A stretch of DNA of 15,142 nt from Fidelibacterota bacterium (lineage in GTDB: Bacteria; Marinisomatota; Marinisomatia; Marinisomatales; UBA1611). Numbering within the stretch: the first letter of the stretch is position 1; each line of letters opens with the position of its first letter. Below, piece after piece: positions 5,222-14,500 of this stretch. The notes beneath the pieces were generated by a model. The model was not told the DNA's origin and searched no databases. It worked only from the letters and a program-made list of their open reading frames with translations. Made by a program: the position numbers and the translations under genes. The stretch lies in the NCBI GenBank assembly GCA_002722105.1, contig PBKF01000025.1, positions 1 through 15,142 of the forward strand. Direction: 5' to 3'.

Positions 5222-8041
5222 TACTAATTTCTTTGTTGAAGAGAAAATAAAAACTCCAGACGGGTTACTTGCATTTAACTGATAAAAATAAATACCAGAT
5301 GACAAATCACTTGCATTCAAACTATATACATAGTGCCCTGCGTTAAAGTTTCGTTTTACAAGTGTTTTTACTATACGTCCGGTTACATCAAAAAGAATAA
5401 GTTCAATAGATGCAGCAGATGCCAAATCAAATTCGATGGTTGTTGTTGGATTAAATGGGTTTGGGTAGTTTTTGTTGAGTCCAAAAGATTTTGGAATGCT
5501 TACTGTTGATCCATCTTCTACACGCAAAACATTTGCAGAATCCAATTCGGCGCGAATCATCATAGCACCTTCTGCCCAATTCCCAAAAGGCTCCCATCCA
5601 TTACCAAAACCTAAATCAATCATACTATTTGGTGATGGACTATCAGTATCTATTCCTATAGGTGGTGTCTGGTTTGTTTCTTGCCAACCCACATAAAAAC
5701 TACCTTCAGTGATTGTAATACCAAAATCGTATAATGGTATTGATTTCCAGGAATTACCAACAAACGTTATCGGAAGTGCTTCTAATAAAATTGTACCAGG
5801 CATCCCATTATCTCCATCATCATCCCAAACATGGACAAGCCCCATACCATTGGTATTTCCCACAGTATAAAAACTAGCACGATATAAATCTGCTGGGTAA
5901 CCGGTAGGCGTAAATTTTACTGCAAGAAAATTTAATGTTCCCGCATTAATACTAGTTTCAAATGTACCATCATCATACGCTATTTCGTAAATTGTTTCAG
6001 CTTCCGGTATGGCACACAACGGACCCGATAAGTCACTTTCTTCATCTCCATAAACAGCAGAAACTTTATAACAATACTCAACACCATTATTGGTTATATT
6101 ATCAACATAATAATTCTGACTTATGTTAGACCCATTAAACATCAACTGCCATTGACTGCCGTCTATACCTGGATCACGATATATATTGAAACTTGGCTCT
6201 ACAGCTGTTCCTGTAGTTGTTACAGTAGAACGAATCAGCCACTCACCACCAACATCTAAAATGTCATTAATTCCCCTCCAATCGTTAGTACTAAAACTTG
6301 GACTGCTAATGTAAGAGTAACCAGTAGTTGCATTTTCATCTATGCTCATATAGACCGTAGAATCAACAACAAGAGCGATTAAAAAGTCACCTTCAAAAGT
6401 CCAATCAGAAAACTCAACAGTTGTCCATGTCTCATCTTCTAATATCGCAGTGGTGGTATAAATCGGTGTGATTTCAGGGATTCCTATGGGTGAAACATTA
6501 TAAGCTTCAATTCCAGCTGAGATTGGAATATCATTTAAAGAATTGGGAGCAAAACTAGCTGAATGAACTACAACAGATTCTGTACCGTAAGGCATATCAA
6601 AAATAGATCCAAATCGAACTGTATCCACACTCCAAGCCCAGCTATTCTCTGGAGTTCCGTCATCATGGACTACTTCATCATTTTCGTAAGATTCTGAAGG
6701 AGGCATATCCCAATTAAGTACAACTTGTTGATTGCCAGAAGAAATACTAAGGTTTTGAACTGTTGGTACAACATTATACTCTACTTTCCAAACATGAAAA
6801 TCATCTATAAATAAACCAGCGCCATTTCCACCATCATCATTATCATCTAAACGAACTCTCCAACGGAAAATAACATCTGATCCAGCAAAATTAGAAAGAT
6901 CTAAGTTTACGTTTCCATTCCAAGGATCACCAGCATCATAACTGTCCCAACCTGATCCACCAGGTGATAAGGCACCACCATAATCATAAAAAATTTCTTC
7001 CCATGCAACCCCTTGTGCTGTCATGGAAACCTGTTCATCAGCATTATCAGTAAATACGATACCTTCATTTGAATTTGATACTGCTACATTATCAACAAAA
7101 AATCCAGTAATCGTTGCATCGTCAACTGTGGAGTACGCAGGATCAGAACCAAATGCAAATCTAATCTTGACAGTCTGGCCCGCATAAGCGTTTAAATCAA
7201 ACGTTCCATCAACCCATTGCGCAGGGGCAGAACCGCCACTGTATCCACCCCAACCAGGAATATCGGCACCTTCTCCATTATAGCCCCAGCCATATCCACT
7301 TGAAAAATCATAGGCAGGAGAACCATTCAATACTTCCCATGTTTCAAAATTATCATTGGAAATTCTGATATTTGCCGCATCCCAACCATTATATGGTGGA
7401 TAATCTCCTGGTAACTCAATTGCATAAAATAACTTGAATGTTAAAATATTTTCCCCATCTACAGGAAGGGGAATTTCAGGTGTATCCAAAAACTGAAGCC
7501 AGCCATCTAGATATCCTCCTACTTCTTCACTTCCACACCACCAGGAATTTTCTGAATAAGCATTATAATCTGAAATATGCCAAGGTGTAGCACCCAAATC
7601 GGCAATGTCCATAAAATAATAATCATCAAGATAATCATCGTTATCTCCATTATAATCAGGTAGGTCACAATTCAACATAAATGAAAAAGTAATGCCTGAA
7701 TTTTCATCAATCTCAATTTCCGGAATAGTAATTATGGGAGAGAGAAGTGAAGATGTTGCACCATTATTATTGTCATCGATATTATAGCTATAGAAAGGGC
7801 TATAGGAATCTTCTTCAGTTAGGCCCCACTCTGGGTCAGCAGTCCAATTAGTGACATCACCTTCGAAATCTTCAAAAAAAATGGTAATGGTATCGTCTCG
7901 GGAAGTTAATGTATTCCTGCTTTGTTGTATGCCATCATTATAAAAAAGGACTGATTCGGTTCTATTTGGCTGGTATGGAAGATAAAGTTCCTTCGAGTAT
8001 AAAATACTAAAAGTTGTGATTATTGTTAAGGTAAAACGCAT
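5210..8041 (-). CDS. Large secreted mosaic protein: MAM/choice-of-anchor-type, split FN3 and paired DDGT jelly-roll domains, T9SS sorting domain
   Basis: 943 residues from ATG 8041. The frame is open upstream to a TTG at 8116, but only the ATG gives a signal peptide (MRFTLTIITTFSILYS), and GAAGGGG lies shortly before it. Residues 55-323 form a MAM/immune-inhibitor-A-like region (FFEDFEGDVTNW, NDNFETWEVLNG, ITGFFVDNVAVS). A second, shorter copy spans 324-422 (ending GAGLFIDDFHVW). Residues 426-450 and 615-680 are the two halves of one FN3 domain. Between them lies a 'DDGT' domain (453-609) homologous to another copy at 684-833 (YDDGTFE...MMIRAEL). The sorting domain is 852-943 (NYPNPFNP, ending KKLVLMK). 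No catalytic motif is visible; an adhesin or substrate-binding role is inferred from the modules. No clear own promoter was found, and a hairpin lies in the leader. Confidence 0.88.
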   Translation of the reverse strand: MRFTLTIITTFSILYSKELYLPYQPNRTESVLFYNDGIQQSRNTLTSRDDTITIFFEDFEGDVTNWTADPEWGLTEEDSYSPFYSYNIDDNNNGATSSLLSPIITIPEIEIDENSGITFSFMLNCDLPDYNGDNDDYLDDYYFMDIADLGATPWHISDYNAYSENSWWCGSEEVGGYLDGWLQFLDTPEIPLPVDGENILTFKLFYAIELPGDYPPYNGWDAANIRISNDNFETWEVLNGSPAYDFSSGYGWGYNGEGADIPGWGGYSGGSAPAQWVDGTFDLNAYAGQTVKIRFAFGSDPAYSTVDDATITGFFVDNVAVSNSNEGIVFTDNADEQVSMTAQGVAWEEIFYDYGGALSPGGSGWDSYDAGDPWNGNVNLDLSNFAGSDVIFRWRVRLDDNDDGGNGAGLFIDDFHVWKVEYNVVPTVQNLSISSGNQQVVLNWDMPPSESYENDEVVHDDGTPENSWAWSVDTVRFGSIFDMPYGTESVVVHSASFAPNSLNDIPISAGIEAYNVSPIGIPEITPIYTTTAILEDETWTTVEFSDWTFEGDFLIALVVDSTVYMSIDENATTGYSYISSPSFSTNDWRGINDILDVGGEWLIRSTVTTTGTAVEPSFNIYRDPGIDGSQWQLMFNGSNISQNYYVDNITNNGVEYCYKVSAVYGDEESDLSGPLCAIPEAETIYEIAYDDGTFETSINAGTLNFLAVKFTPTGYPADLYRASFYTVGNTNGMGLVHVWDDDGDNGMPGTILLEALPITFVGNSWKSIPLYDFGITITEGSFYVGWQETNQTPPIGIDTDSPSPNSMIDLGFGNGWEPFGNWAEGAMMIRAELDSANVLRVEDGSTVSIPKSFGLNKNYPNPFNPTTTIEFDLASAASIELILFDVTGRIVKTLVKRNFNAGHYVYSLNASDLSSGIYFYQLNASNPSGVFIFSSTKKLVLMK

Positions 8042-8070
8042 CCAAAATTCCCCTTCTTTATATCTAAAAC

Positions 8071-8114
8071 GATAAAGTGGGACATTGCCCTCATGAACAA
8101 TACCCCACTTTATC
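8071..8114 (-). terminator. Long imperfect hairpin in the 97-bp gap; possible terminator or leader element
   Basis: Perfect 11-bp arms GATAAAGTGGG and CCCACTTTATC (8104-8114 pairing with 8071-8081) enclose a further 4-bp stem (ATTG/CAAT) separated by a 2x2 internal loop, with a 10-nt apical loop. On the minus strand it is followed by GTTTTAG, a short T-run. It lies 24 nt after the stop of the Asp-box gene and about 30 nt before the ATG of the next gene, so it may attenuate transcription between them or stabilise mRNA ends. Confidence 0.6.
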
Positions 8115-8138
8115 AATCTATAATTTTCCTTATTATAC

Positions 8139-10421
8139 TTATTTCATTAATACCAGTTTACGAGTTTGTACGATATCGTTTGCTGTCATAGTATAGAAAT
8201 AGACCCCACTAGATAATTGTGAACCATCAAAAGTAAAATCATAAGTACCAACTGGTTTGTGCTCATTAATAAGTGTTTTGACTTTTACACCTCTTACATC
8301 AAATAATTCTAATGATACCTGTCCAGCAGAATTTATTTCATACTGTATCTGGGTAACTGGGTTGAATGGATTTGGAAAATTTTGTTTAAGCGTGAAAGAT
8401 GAAGGTATGACTTCTTCACCGGTTGCCAGATCTGTATATTCCCAATCATTCTCATAAATACCTACAAAGTACCAATTCTTATAATCTTCATAGCCATCAT
8501 TATCACTTATCGTGTTTACGTTTGGATCCATCATTTGATAAAAAACGCCCACGGATTCATCCATACCTTGGTTAGCAAGATGAACACCATATTCTAAAGC
8601 AGCTTCTTCCGGATATCCTAAAGCTGTTATAGCCCCCGTAGATGATGTATTGGTCACATTCTCCGGCTCTGACCAATGGCGTCCATTATCAGTTGACTTT
8701 GCCATCCAAACGTCAATATCAGTAGGAATGATTGTACTATCTTCTCCTCCACCATATTCATATTCAGACATTCCCGAAATGGCGAACCACATCACGTCTT
8801 CAGATTCTGCGCTCATAGTAATATTTGGAAAAAAGTACTGCATGGTTCCAAGAAAATCATCTTCGCCGCTATGATATTGTGTTTTAATATTTGAATTAAA
8901 CCAATCTGCTTGATATTCCATAGACATATCATAGATCAAAGATCCAGTCCAATTATCTTCATCAGCCATAGGATCAGGGCTATAAATATGCAAGATACCT
9001 GTTCCACCTAAACCGTAAAATGAATACAAGGAATCGGCATAGCCATCACCATCTAGATCTTGGCAGCCAATGCCAGCGTAGTCTCTACATACATATCTCG
9101 TTGTTGGAAATACGATGTGTAGACCGCCATTTACATCAGTCCGCATTTCAGCGGTATAGAACGGATCCCAACCCGAAGCCATTAACCAGGGAACAAGACT
9201 TACTCCGTCTTCATCTAGTTCATCATCATAATAAATTGTGTCACCATAATGATAGTAATATTCATTCCCTTCTTCAGCCCATGCTGAATAAAGTGAATCC
9301 GTCAACCGGTGGGCGACAGCTTCACCAACTATATGATAACCAGAATTTTTGAATCCGCCTTCATCTGTCCAGGTCTCACCAAAGTCTTCTGTCTTTTTTA
9401 TAAATATTGAGTGAGCATAGTAACTAGCATTGTCAACATCGGTATCATCACCATCATAGTCATCTAAATTCGGCCAACCAACCTGCACCATATATCCAAC
9501 ACCATCGGCATTTATATGATAATCAGGACCGCTAACATAATTACCACCGTAAAATAATGTGTCACCATCTTCTGTCATTTCCAAATCATCAGAAAGAACA
9601 TATGCATTATTCATAAGAAAACTTCCACTAGTAGTCTGGTAAAAACTTGTAATCATATAAGTTTTATATTCATTTAATGCCCAGGTATTATAAGCGCCCA
9701 AGAATTTATAAGAATTCCCTGCTGGAATTATCATTGCGTTACCATACCAAAGATCGGGAGGATCACAAGGAAAAGTATTACATCCGTTATTTGTTGCCAT
9801 GGGATCAATCCAATAAGCATCTTCGCCCATACCTAATGTATTAAAGGTGTATAAAGGATAACCACCATATTGGCCACCACCGAATGTAGGCAATGTATAT
9901 TCATTCCAAATTGCAGTGGGTTTTGCACCTTCCCAAAAACCTGCACTGGGATACCGCCCTTGCGGTGGGCCACCACCAGTTGCAGTAGGAAGATTAGGTG
10001 CTTCATCACCATTTGGATATTTCAAATTTAATTCCTGAGACTGGAACCATTCTTCCCCATCTTCGGATTGTGCAGCACCAATAATCCCGTGAGTGGATTG
10101 AGATGAGATCCATTGGCGATAAACAGCAAAATATCCTTCATCAACACCATATGCAAGCGGGTTATTTGATCTACCAAAAGCGCCATATCCATTCCTACCT
10201 GAATCTATGAGCACTGAATTAAATTCACCGTCCCGACTGTTAGCCTTTGGAGCTTTTCCATGATTGTAGGAAATACCATGTGTATTAAATGAACTTTGCC
10301 CATCAACAAGTTTAATTCGTTCTAAAGCAAGTCTTGAAATATCTTTTTTCTGTGCATAGGCTAGATTGGATAAAGAAAGTAATAAAATTACCGTTAGTAA
10401 TAATTTAGCTTTTTCTAGCAT
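8139..10421 (-). CDS. Secreted Asp-box (sialidase-fold) protein with T9SS sorting domain
   Basis: 760 residues. The signal peptide is 1-23 (LSNLAYA before Gln24). Three Asp-box-type motifs are visible: SEDGEEWF (119-126), TEDFGETW (344-351) and STDNGRHW (576-583). Asp boxes mark blades of the sialidase/BNR six-bladed propeller superfamily. I see no set of catalytic Arg residues that would argue for a real sialidase, so a non-catalytic or unknown propeller is likelier. The protein is rich in Tyr, Trp, Gly and Asp. A Ca-type loop CQDLDGDGYADS is at 453-464, and Cys214/219 and 445/453 could pair. The sorting domain is 675-760 (FTLKQNFPNPFNP, GVYFYTM, ending RKLVLMK). GAGAGG precedes the ATG by about 9 nt. 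It lies 97 bp after the PorV-like gene with no TAnnTTTG promoter visible, so it may be co-transcribed with it. Confidence 0.87.
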   Translation of the reverse strand: MLEKAKLLLTVILLLSLSNLAYAQKKDISRLALERIKLVDGQSSFNTHGISYNHGKAPKANSRDGEFNSVLIDSGRNGYGAFGRSNNPLAYGVDEGYFAVYRQWISSQSTHGIIGAAQSEDGEEWFQSQELNLKYPNGDEAPNLPTATGGGPPQGRYPSAGFWEGAKPTAIWNEYTLPTFGGGQYGGYPLYTFNTLGMGEDAYWIDPMATNNGCNTFPCDPPDLWYGNAMIIPAGNSYKFLGAYNTWALNEYKTYMITSFYQTTSGSFLMNNAYVLSDDLEMTEDGDTLFYGGNYVSGPDYHINADGVGYMVQVGWPNLDDYDGDDTDVDNASYYAHSIFIKKTEDFGETWTDEGGFKNSGYHIVGEAVAHRLTDSLYSAWAEEGNEYYYHYGDTIYYDDELDEDGVSLVPWLMASGWDPFYTAEMRTDVNGGLHIVFPTTRYVCRDYAGIGCQDLDGDGYADSLYSFYGLGGTGILHIYSPDPMADEDNWTGSLIYDMSMEYQADWFNSNIKTQYHSGEDDFLGTMQYFFPNITMSAESEDVMWFAISGMSEYEYGGGEDSTIIPTDIDVWMAKSTDNGRHWSEPENVTNTSSTGAITALGYPEEAALEYGVHLANQGMDESVGVFYQMMDPNVNTISDNDGYEDYKNWYFVGIYENDWEYTDLATGEEVIPSSFTLKQNFPNPFNPVTQIQYEINSAGQVSLELFDVRGVKVKTLINEHKPVGTYDFTFDGSQLSSGVYFYTMTANDIVQTRKLVLMK

Positions 10422-10457
10422 AATTAGGTCCTCTCTCTTTTTGATTTTTAATTGTTA

Positions 10458-10500
10458 TAGTACTTATCGGATGTAGAGTGGATTAGGAATATAAGTACCA
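10458..10500 (-). other. Imperfect hairpin between the PorV-like and Asp-box genes
   Basis: TGGTACTTAT (minus strand, 10500-10491) can pair with ATAAGTACTA (10467-10458) over 10 bp including one G-U pair, with a 23-nt loop. No T-tract follows, so it is unlikely to be a classical terminator. It could slow read-through or protect mRNA in the 97-bp gap. The pairing may be coincidental. Confidence 0.35.
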
Positions 10501-10520
10501 TCTATTATAAAATTCTACGT

Positions 10521-11540
10521 TTAAAATTCGAGTCCAATAGCAAATTGATTGGTCTGTTTCAACACATCATAATTCACATGAGCATAATCTACCCGCAAAG
10601 CCATTTTACCCAAACGTAAGTTCACTCCCGCACCAATACTCATCTTGGCCGTATCATGGTTCAAATGAGTGCCAATCCTCACAAATGCTATATTCTCCCA
10701 GCCATATTCTAGGCCCATACTACCATAAACGACATAGTCACTGGGCTTGATCCCATCCATGCTGATGATCAACCGGTGACTCTCATTTTTCATAAATGCA
10801 CTACTGGGCCCCATTAATTCATTCTCTATACCTAAACGGAATATGAGTGGTAGAGGAAACTTATCCGTAATACGCTCTAAACTCTCATCCACATCAATGG
10901 TGTCCGGTACCTGTACAGAGAGCCCTTCTCCAGCATACTCAACTTCAGGGCCAAAATTGGTAATGCTCATACCCAGGATTGTACCATAGATACCTGTATC
11001 AAAATTGGAACCTATATCATAGGATACAGCTTGCATGCCTGTCTCCCATATCTTATCCCGGATATAATTAATAGAAGTGCCAATCTTTAGTCTATCTGTT
11101 AATGACCTGGCGTATGTAGCTCGAATGGCCATAGACTCTACTTTAAAATCTTCACCTGTCCCATCGGGGAATAGCTCTGTAGTTACTGCCATGGGACCAC
11201 TATCTAAATAAAACAAGTGAAACCCAATAAAATCAGAAGGGCCAATCCTCGTGCCATAGGTTAATACACCATGTTTAATCCCTGCTAGGTAATTTACTTG
11301 AGAAAAATAGGCTTCCTGCTTCTCAATAAAAGCAATACTGGATGGATTATAAGGGATACCAGAAACACCCCGACCCGAAGCAACGTTGGAGCCACCCATA
11401 CCGATAGCCCTGGCTGAAGTCTCAAGCTTTAAAAAACTGCCTGCAGCTGTAGCAACCTTTGTAACAACATCAGGTATATCCCGATATTGAGCAAATACAA
11501 AATAGGGCAATAATAACAGTGCTAGGTATCTACTCTTCAT
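10521..11540 (-). CDS. PorV/PorQ-like (UPF0164 family) outer-membrane beta-barrel protein
   Basis: 339 residues. Signal peptide 1-17 (MKSRYLALLLLPYFVFA before Gln18). Residues 38-70, with LKLETSARAIGMGGSNVA and then IPYNPSSIAF, match the family signature (small residues, GMGG, then a YNP turn), which resembles FadL-type barrel N-termini. The rest is alternating beta strands ending in Phe (FAIGLEF), as expected for an outer-membrane barrel. Family length is usually 300-400 residues. Known PorV binds T9SS cargo C-terminal domains in the outer membrane and passes them to the sortase; PorQ acts in attachment. Its ATG overlaps the stop of the upstream giant gene (ATGA, 11540-11537), implying translational coupling and a stoichiometric partnership. 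Many FCB genomes carry several paralogues, so this may be a cargo-specific homologue rather than the general PorV. Confidence 0.85.
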   Translation of the reverse strand: MKSRYLALLLLPYFVFAQYRDIPDVVTKVATAAGSFLKLETSARAIGMGGSNVASGRGVSGIPYNPSSIAFIEKQEAYFSQVNYLAGIKHGVLTYGTRIGPSDFIGFHLFYLDSGPMAVTTELFPDGTGEDFKVESMAIRATYARSLTDRLKIGTSINYIRDKIWETGMQAVSYDIGSNFDTGIYGTILGMSITNFGPEVEYAGEGLSVQVPDTIDVDESLERITDKFPLPLIFRLGIENELMGPSSAFMKNESHRLIISMDGIKPSDYVVYGSMGLEYGWENIAFVRIGTHLNHDTAKMSIGAGVNLRLGKMALRVDYAHVNYDVLKQTNQFAIGLEF

Positions 11541-14500
11541 CGAATTACCGCAAATTTGCCAATATGGTCTTTGGTTTTACCATCATCAAATTGAATAATA
11601 TAAAAATACAAGCCCGGAGCAATTTCAGGGCCATCCTGGTTATTGCCTGTTCGCAAATTCCACCAAGCATTACCATCAAATTCTTTCTTATGATCAAATG
11701 TAGTCACATGCTCACCAGTAAGTGTATATATAGAAATTTGGCATTTTTTTGGAAGATGCGTAAACCTAATTTTCCTTTCATGCTGTGTTTCGTTAAATCT
11801 TGAGCTAGCCTTATAAGGATTTGGGACCACTCTAATAGTATCTAATTTCAGGGTATCAGCTATACCAACTTCTTTTCCCAAGGCAGTCATATCTGAATAC
11901 CATGAATCTCCATCAACAAAAAATTTCTTGGGACTTAGAATTAATTTTTCTCCTCCACGCCAGGGATAAGATATGCGCCATGGACTGTTAAGAATCCCAT
12001 CATCTTTCATATCATTGTATTTTGAAATAGGCTCAACACCAGCATCTACAGGTGCTGTTGCTTCCCATAACATTTGCTTATAGGATACAATATCTTCGGG
12101 GTTATAGGATTTTGTATCATCATATTCTCTAAAATTTGTCCCAGTATCCGCACCGAAAAGATCAGAAATAAAATTATAATTTAAATCAAAATTATAAATG
12201 TATTGACTTTCCCAGATACCAGCAATTTGAAAAGTGTCTTCTCTCATAAGTATATCTTCACCTCGAGTCCAAACATAATCTCCAGCACCATTAATTACAT
12301 CACCTGGAGCATCTAACGATCCAAAATCCAAACAATCTAGTCCTACTTTTTTATTGGTAAGCAAATTGGTTATTCGAAAGGGTGTGTACATGTAAATATC
12401 AAGCCCGTTTTCTCCTTCACCAAAATAAATTGAATCCCCAGTAGGTGAATCAAAAAATTCAATCATATAATTGCAGTTTGTACGTCTCTTATAACCATCA
12501 AGATTAGTATAGGATAATATAGGGAACACCGTACTCAATAGACTAATAACTGTGGCACTGTCCATTGTTAAAGTATCAGAATCCCAAGACCAAATCAAAG
12601 TATCCATTACTACATCTGGCGCTGAAGATGGATTTAGTTCAAGTGCATTTTCTATATTAAACCTGATGCCTTTAAACTGATTACTCCACTGGCCGACTTT
12701 ATTTATAATAGAGTATTCAGGTACCAAATACTCCCCATTTTCTAGAATGGTTCCCGGCAAGCCAGAGATTGAATCTTCTTCAAGAAATCCCAAACTTTCT
12801 TGTAAATAAGGTTTTGTATTTAATGGCGTACCCAATGAATCATTAACTACATACCCATAAAGATAAGGGTCTTCACAAGCCATACCGTCTACGGCACTTG
12901 GACTCTGTTGTGCCTGGATCTCATACATGAGTTGATCTTGAACAATTTTTGTTCGGTCAACAATGAAATATTTTCGAACTCCATTACCTATGTTATTTGA
13001 TGCTGTTTTAAATAATGCTTCAATATTGGATGCATCCGGAAATGAGATATCCAGAGCAGTATATCCAGGGATAACAGTAATAAAATTATGATCGCTACTG
13101 TCACCACGTGCAGATTCCAAACTGTAGTAGCCACGAGTTGGATTTGCAGAAGTTCTTATTACTTTTCCTGATTCATTAAAATATATAAGAGAATCAGGAC
13201 CTAAAAATTTATCAGGATTTGTTTCTGTCCAAACTGTGTCAACTTTCACTATTTCATTACTTGAAATAATACTGTAATACACACAACCACCGGCATTATA
13301 AATTGAATCAACAACATAAGAATATGTAATTCTATCAATAGTATCAATCAGAACAGTATCTGTTGCAATTCCTAAATTTTCCATTTCTAAATCAAAAGGG
13401 TTGAATCCAATATCATATGCCGTGACAGTATAGGAATATTCAACACCATCAATAACATTTGAATCTACAAATGAATATTCTATACCTGAATTATTCCCTA
13501 ACGAGAATCTTGGTGATAAAGGATCTAAACCAGAGATGGGAATTTCTCGAGTTAAACCGGATTCACAATTTTCATCTTCATAAATGCAATGATCTTGATC
13601 AGCTTCAGAACTTAAATCAAATTGGGCATAAGGTTTCCAGCCAACAAAATGGCCATTATAATCATAAAGCCGATCATCATCATTACCCCATGTTATCCCA
13701 CCATCGATAGATCTGTATAATTTATACCCTTCAAAATCTGCATAGCCTGTAAGTGAATCAACGGATGATTCTGAATCCGCGTCCCAGGAAACGAGAACAC
13801 GGTTATGATCTGCTACAGCATAAATAGCCGGACTCTCCGGAGTTGAAAAATTAGCAAAAATCACTTCAACCGAATCTTCAGAGATAGCGTTTTCATCATC
13901 CATTACTTTCAATTTGTATATATATCGGGATTGTTGTTTTGTTGGCTCCAAATCTTGAACGGTAAGAATTGAATCAGAGGTAATGTTACCGGATGGGCTA
14001 GTCCATTCAAAGTTTAAATCAGAACTGTCAGGATCGAATGATCCAGTCGCTGCATTGATTATCACCGATTTAGAACTGAATTTAGGTATTCTAACTGTTT
14101 CACCAGCATCAGCAACTGGGCATATATTTTCATTTATTGTTACAAATAATGTATCATAACTATCACAATATCCATCATTCACTTTAAGCACAACTCTGAA
14201 TGTAGAATCAGATTCCAAATCTATAGGACTGGTTACTGTTGTGAACGGATTTGAACTATTTTCTAAATCTAAACCATCAAGAGATTCCCAACTGTAGATC
14301 AATTCATTTTTATTGATATCATAAGAGCGAGATCCATTTAAATCAAATTTATAGTCGCATATGGGCATCTCAACTGTTGCACTGGCTACAGAAACCGGTG
14401 AATCATTTATGATATAATTTACGTAAATAGAATCCTTATCATAATTAACGCCATCGTATACAGAAAGAACGAATGTGAACACGGTGTCCATATCAATCTC

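Noticed and set aside
8042..8116. Upstream extension of the 943-aa protein to a TTG at 8116 (25 extra residues)
   Set aside because: The extension is encoded by the hairpin, lacks a ribosome site, and would bury the signal peptide that starts at the ATG 8041.
1560..8390. DNA similarity among the four NYPNPFNP-coding stretches (near 1560-1590, 2670-2700, 5449-5477, 8360-8387) as a recombination or insertion site
   Set aside because: The similarity is limited to about 27 bases, fits the conserved protein motif plus AT-rich codon use, and does not extend into flanking DNA.
9020..9352. Plus-strand frame of 110 codons
   Set aside because: Antisense to the Asp-box gene, which has a signal peptide, Asp boxes and a sorting domain; the plus-strand peptide has no recognisable feature.
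8139..10421. Calling the Asp-box protein a sialidase
   Set aside because: Three Asp boxes show only the fold; the Arg triad, nucleophile Tyr/Glu pair and FRIP-type motif were not seen.
11519..11803. Plus-strand frame of 94 codons near the PorV-like start
   Set aside because: It overlaps the conserved C-terminal domain of the giant protein and the PorV-like start on the other strand; no domain or ribosome site.
13459..13710. Plus-strand frame rich in Asn, Leu and His
   Set aside because: It lies fully inside the giant secreted-protein gene and reflects its Asp-rich codons; no start context.
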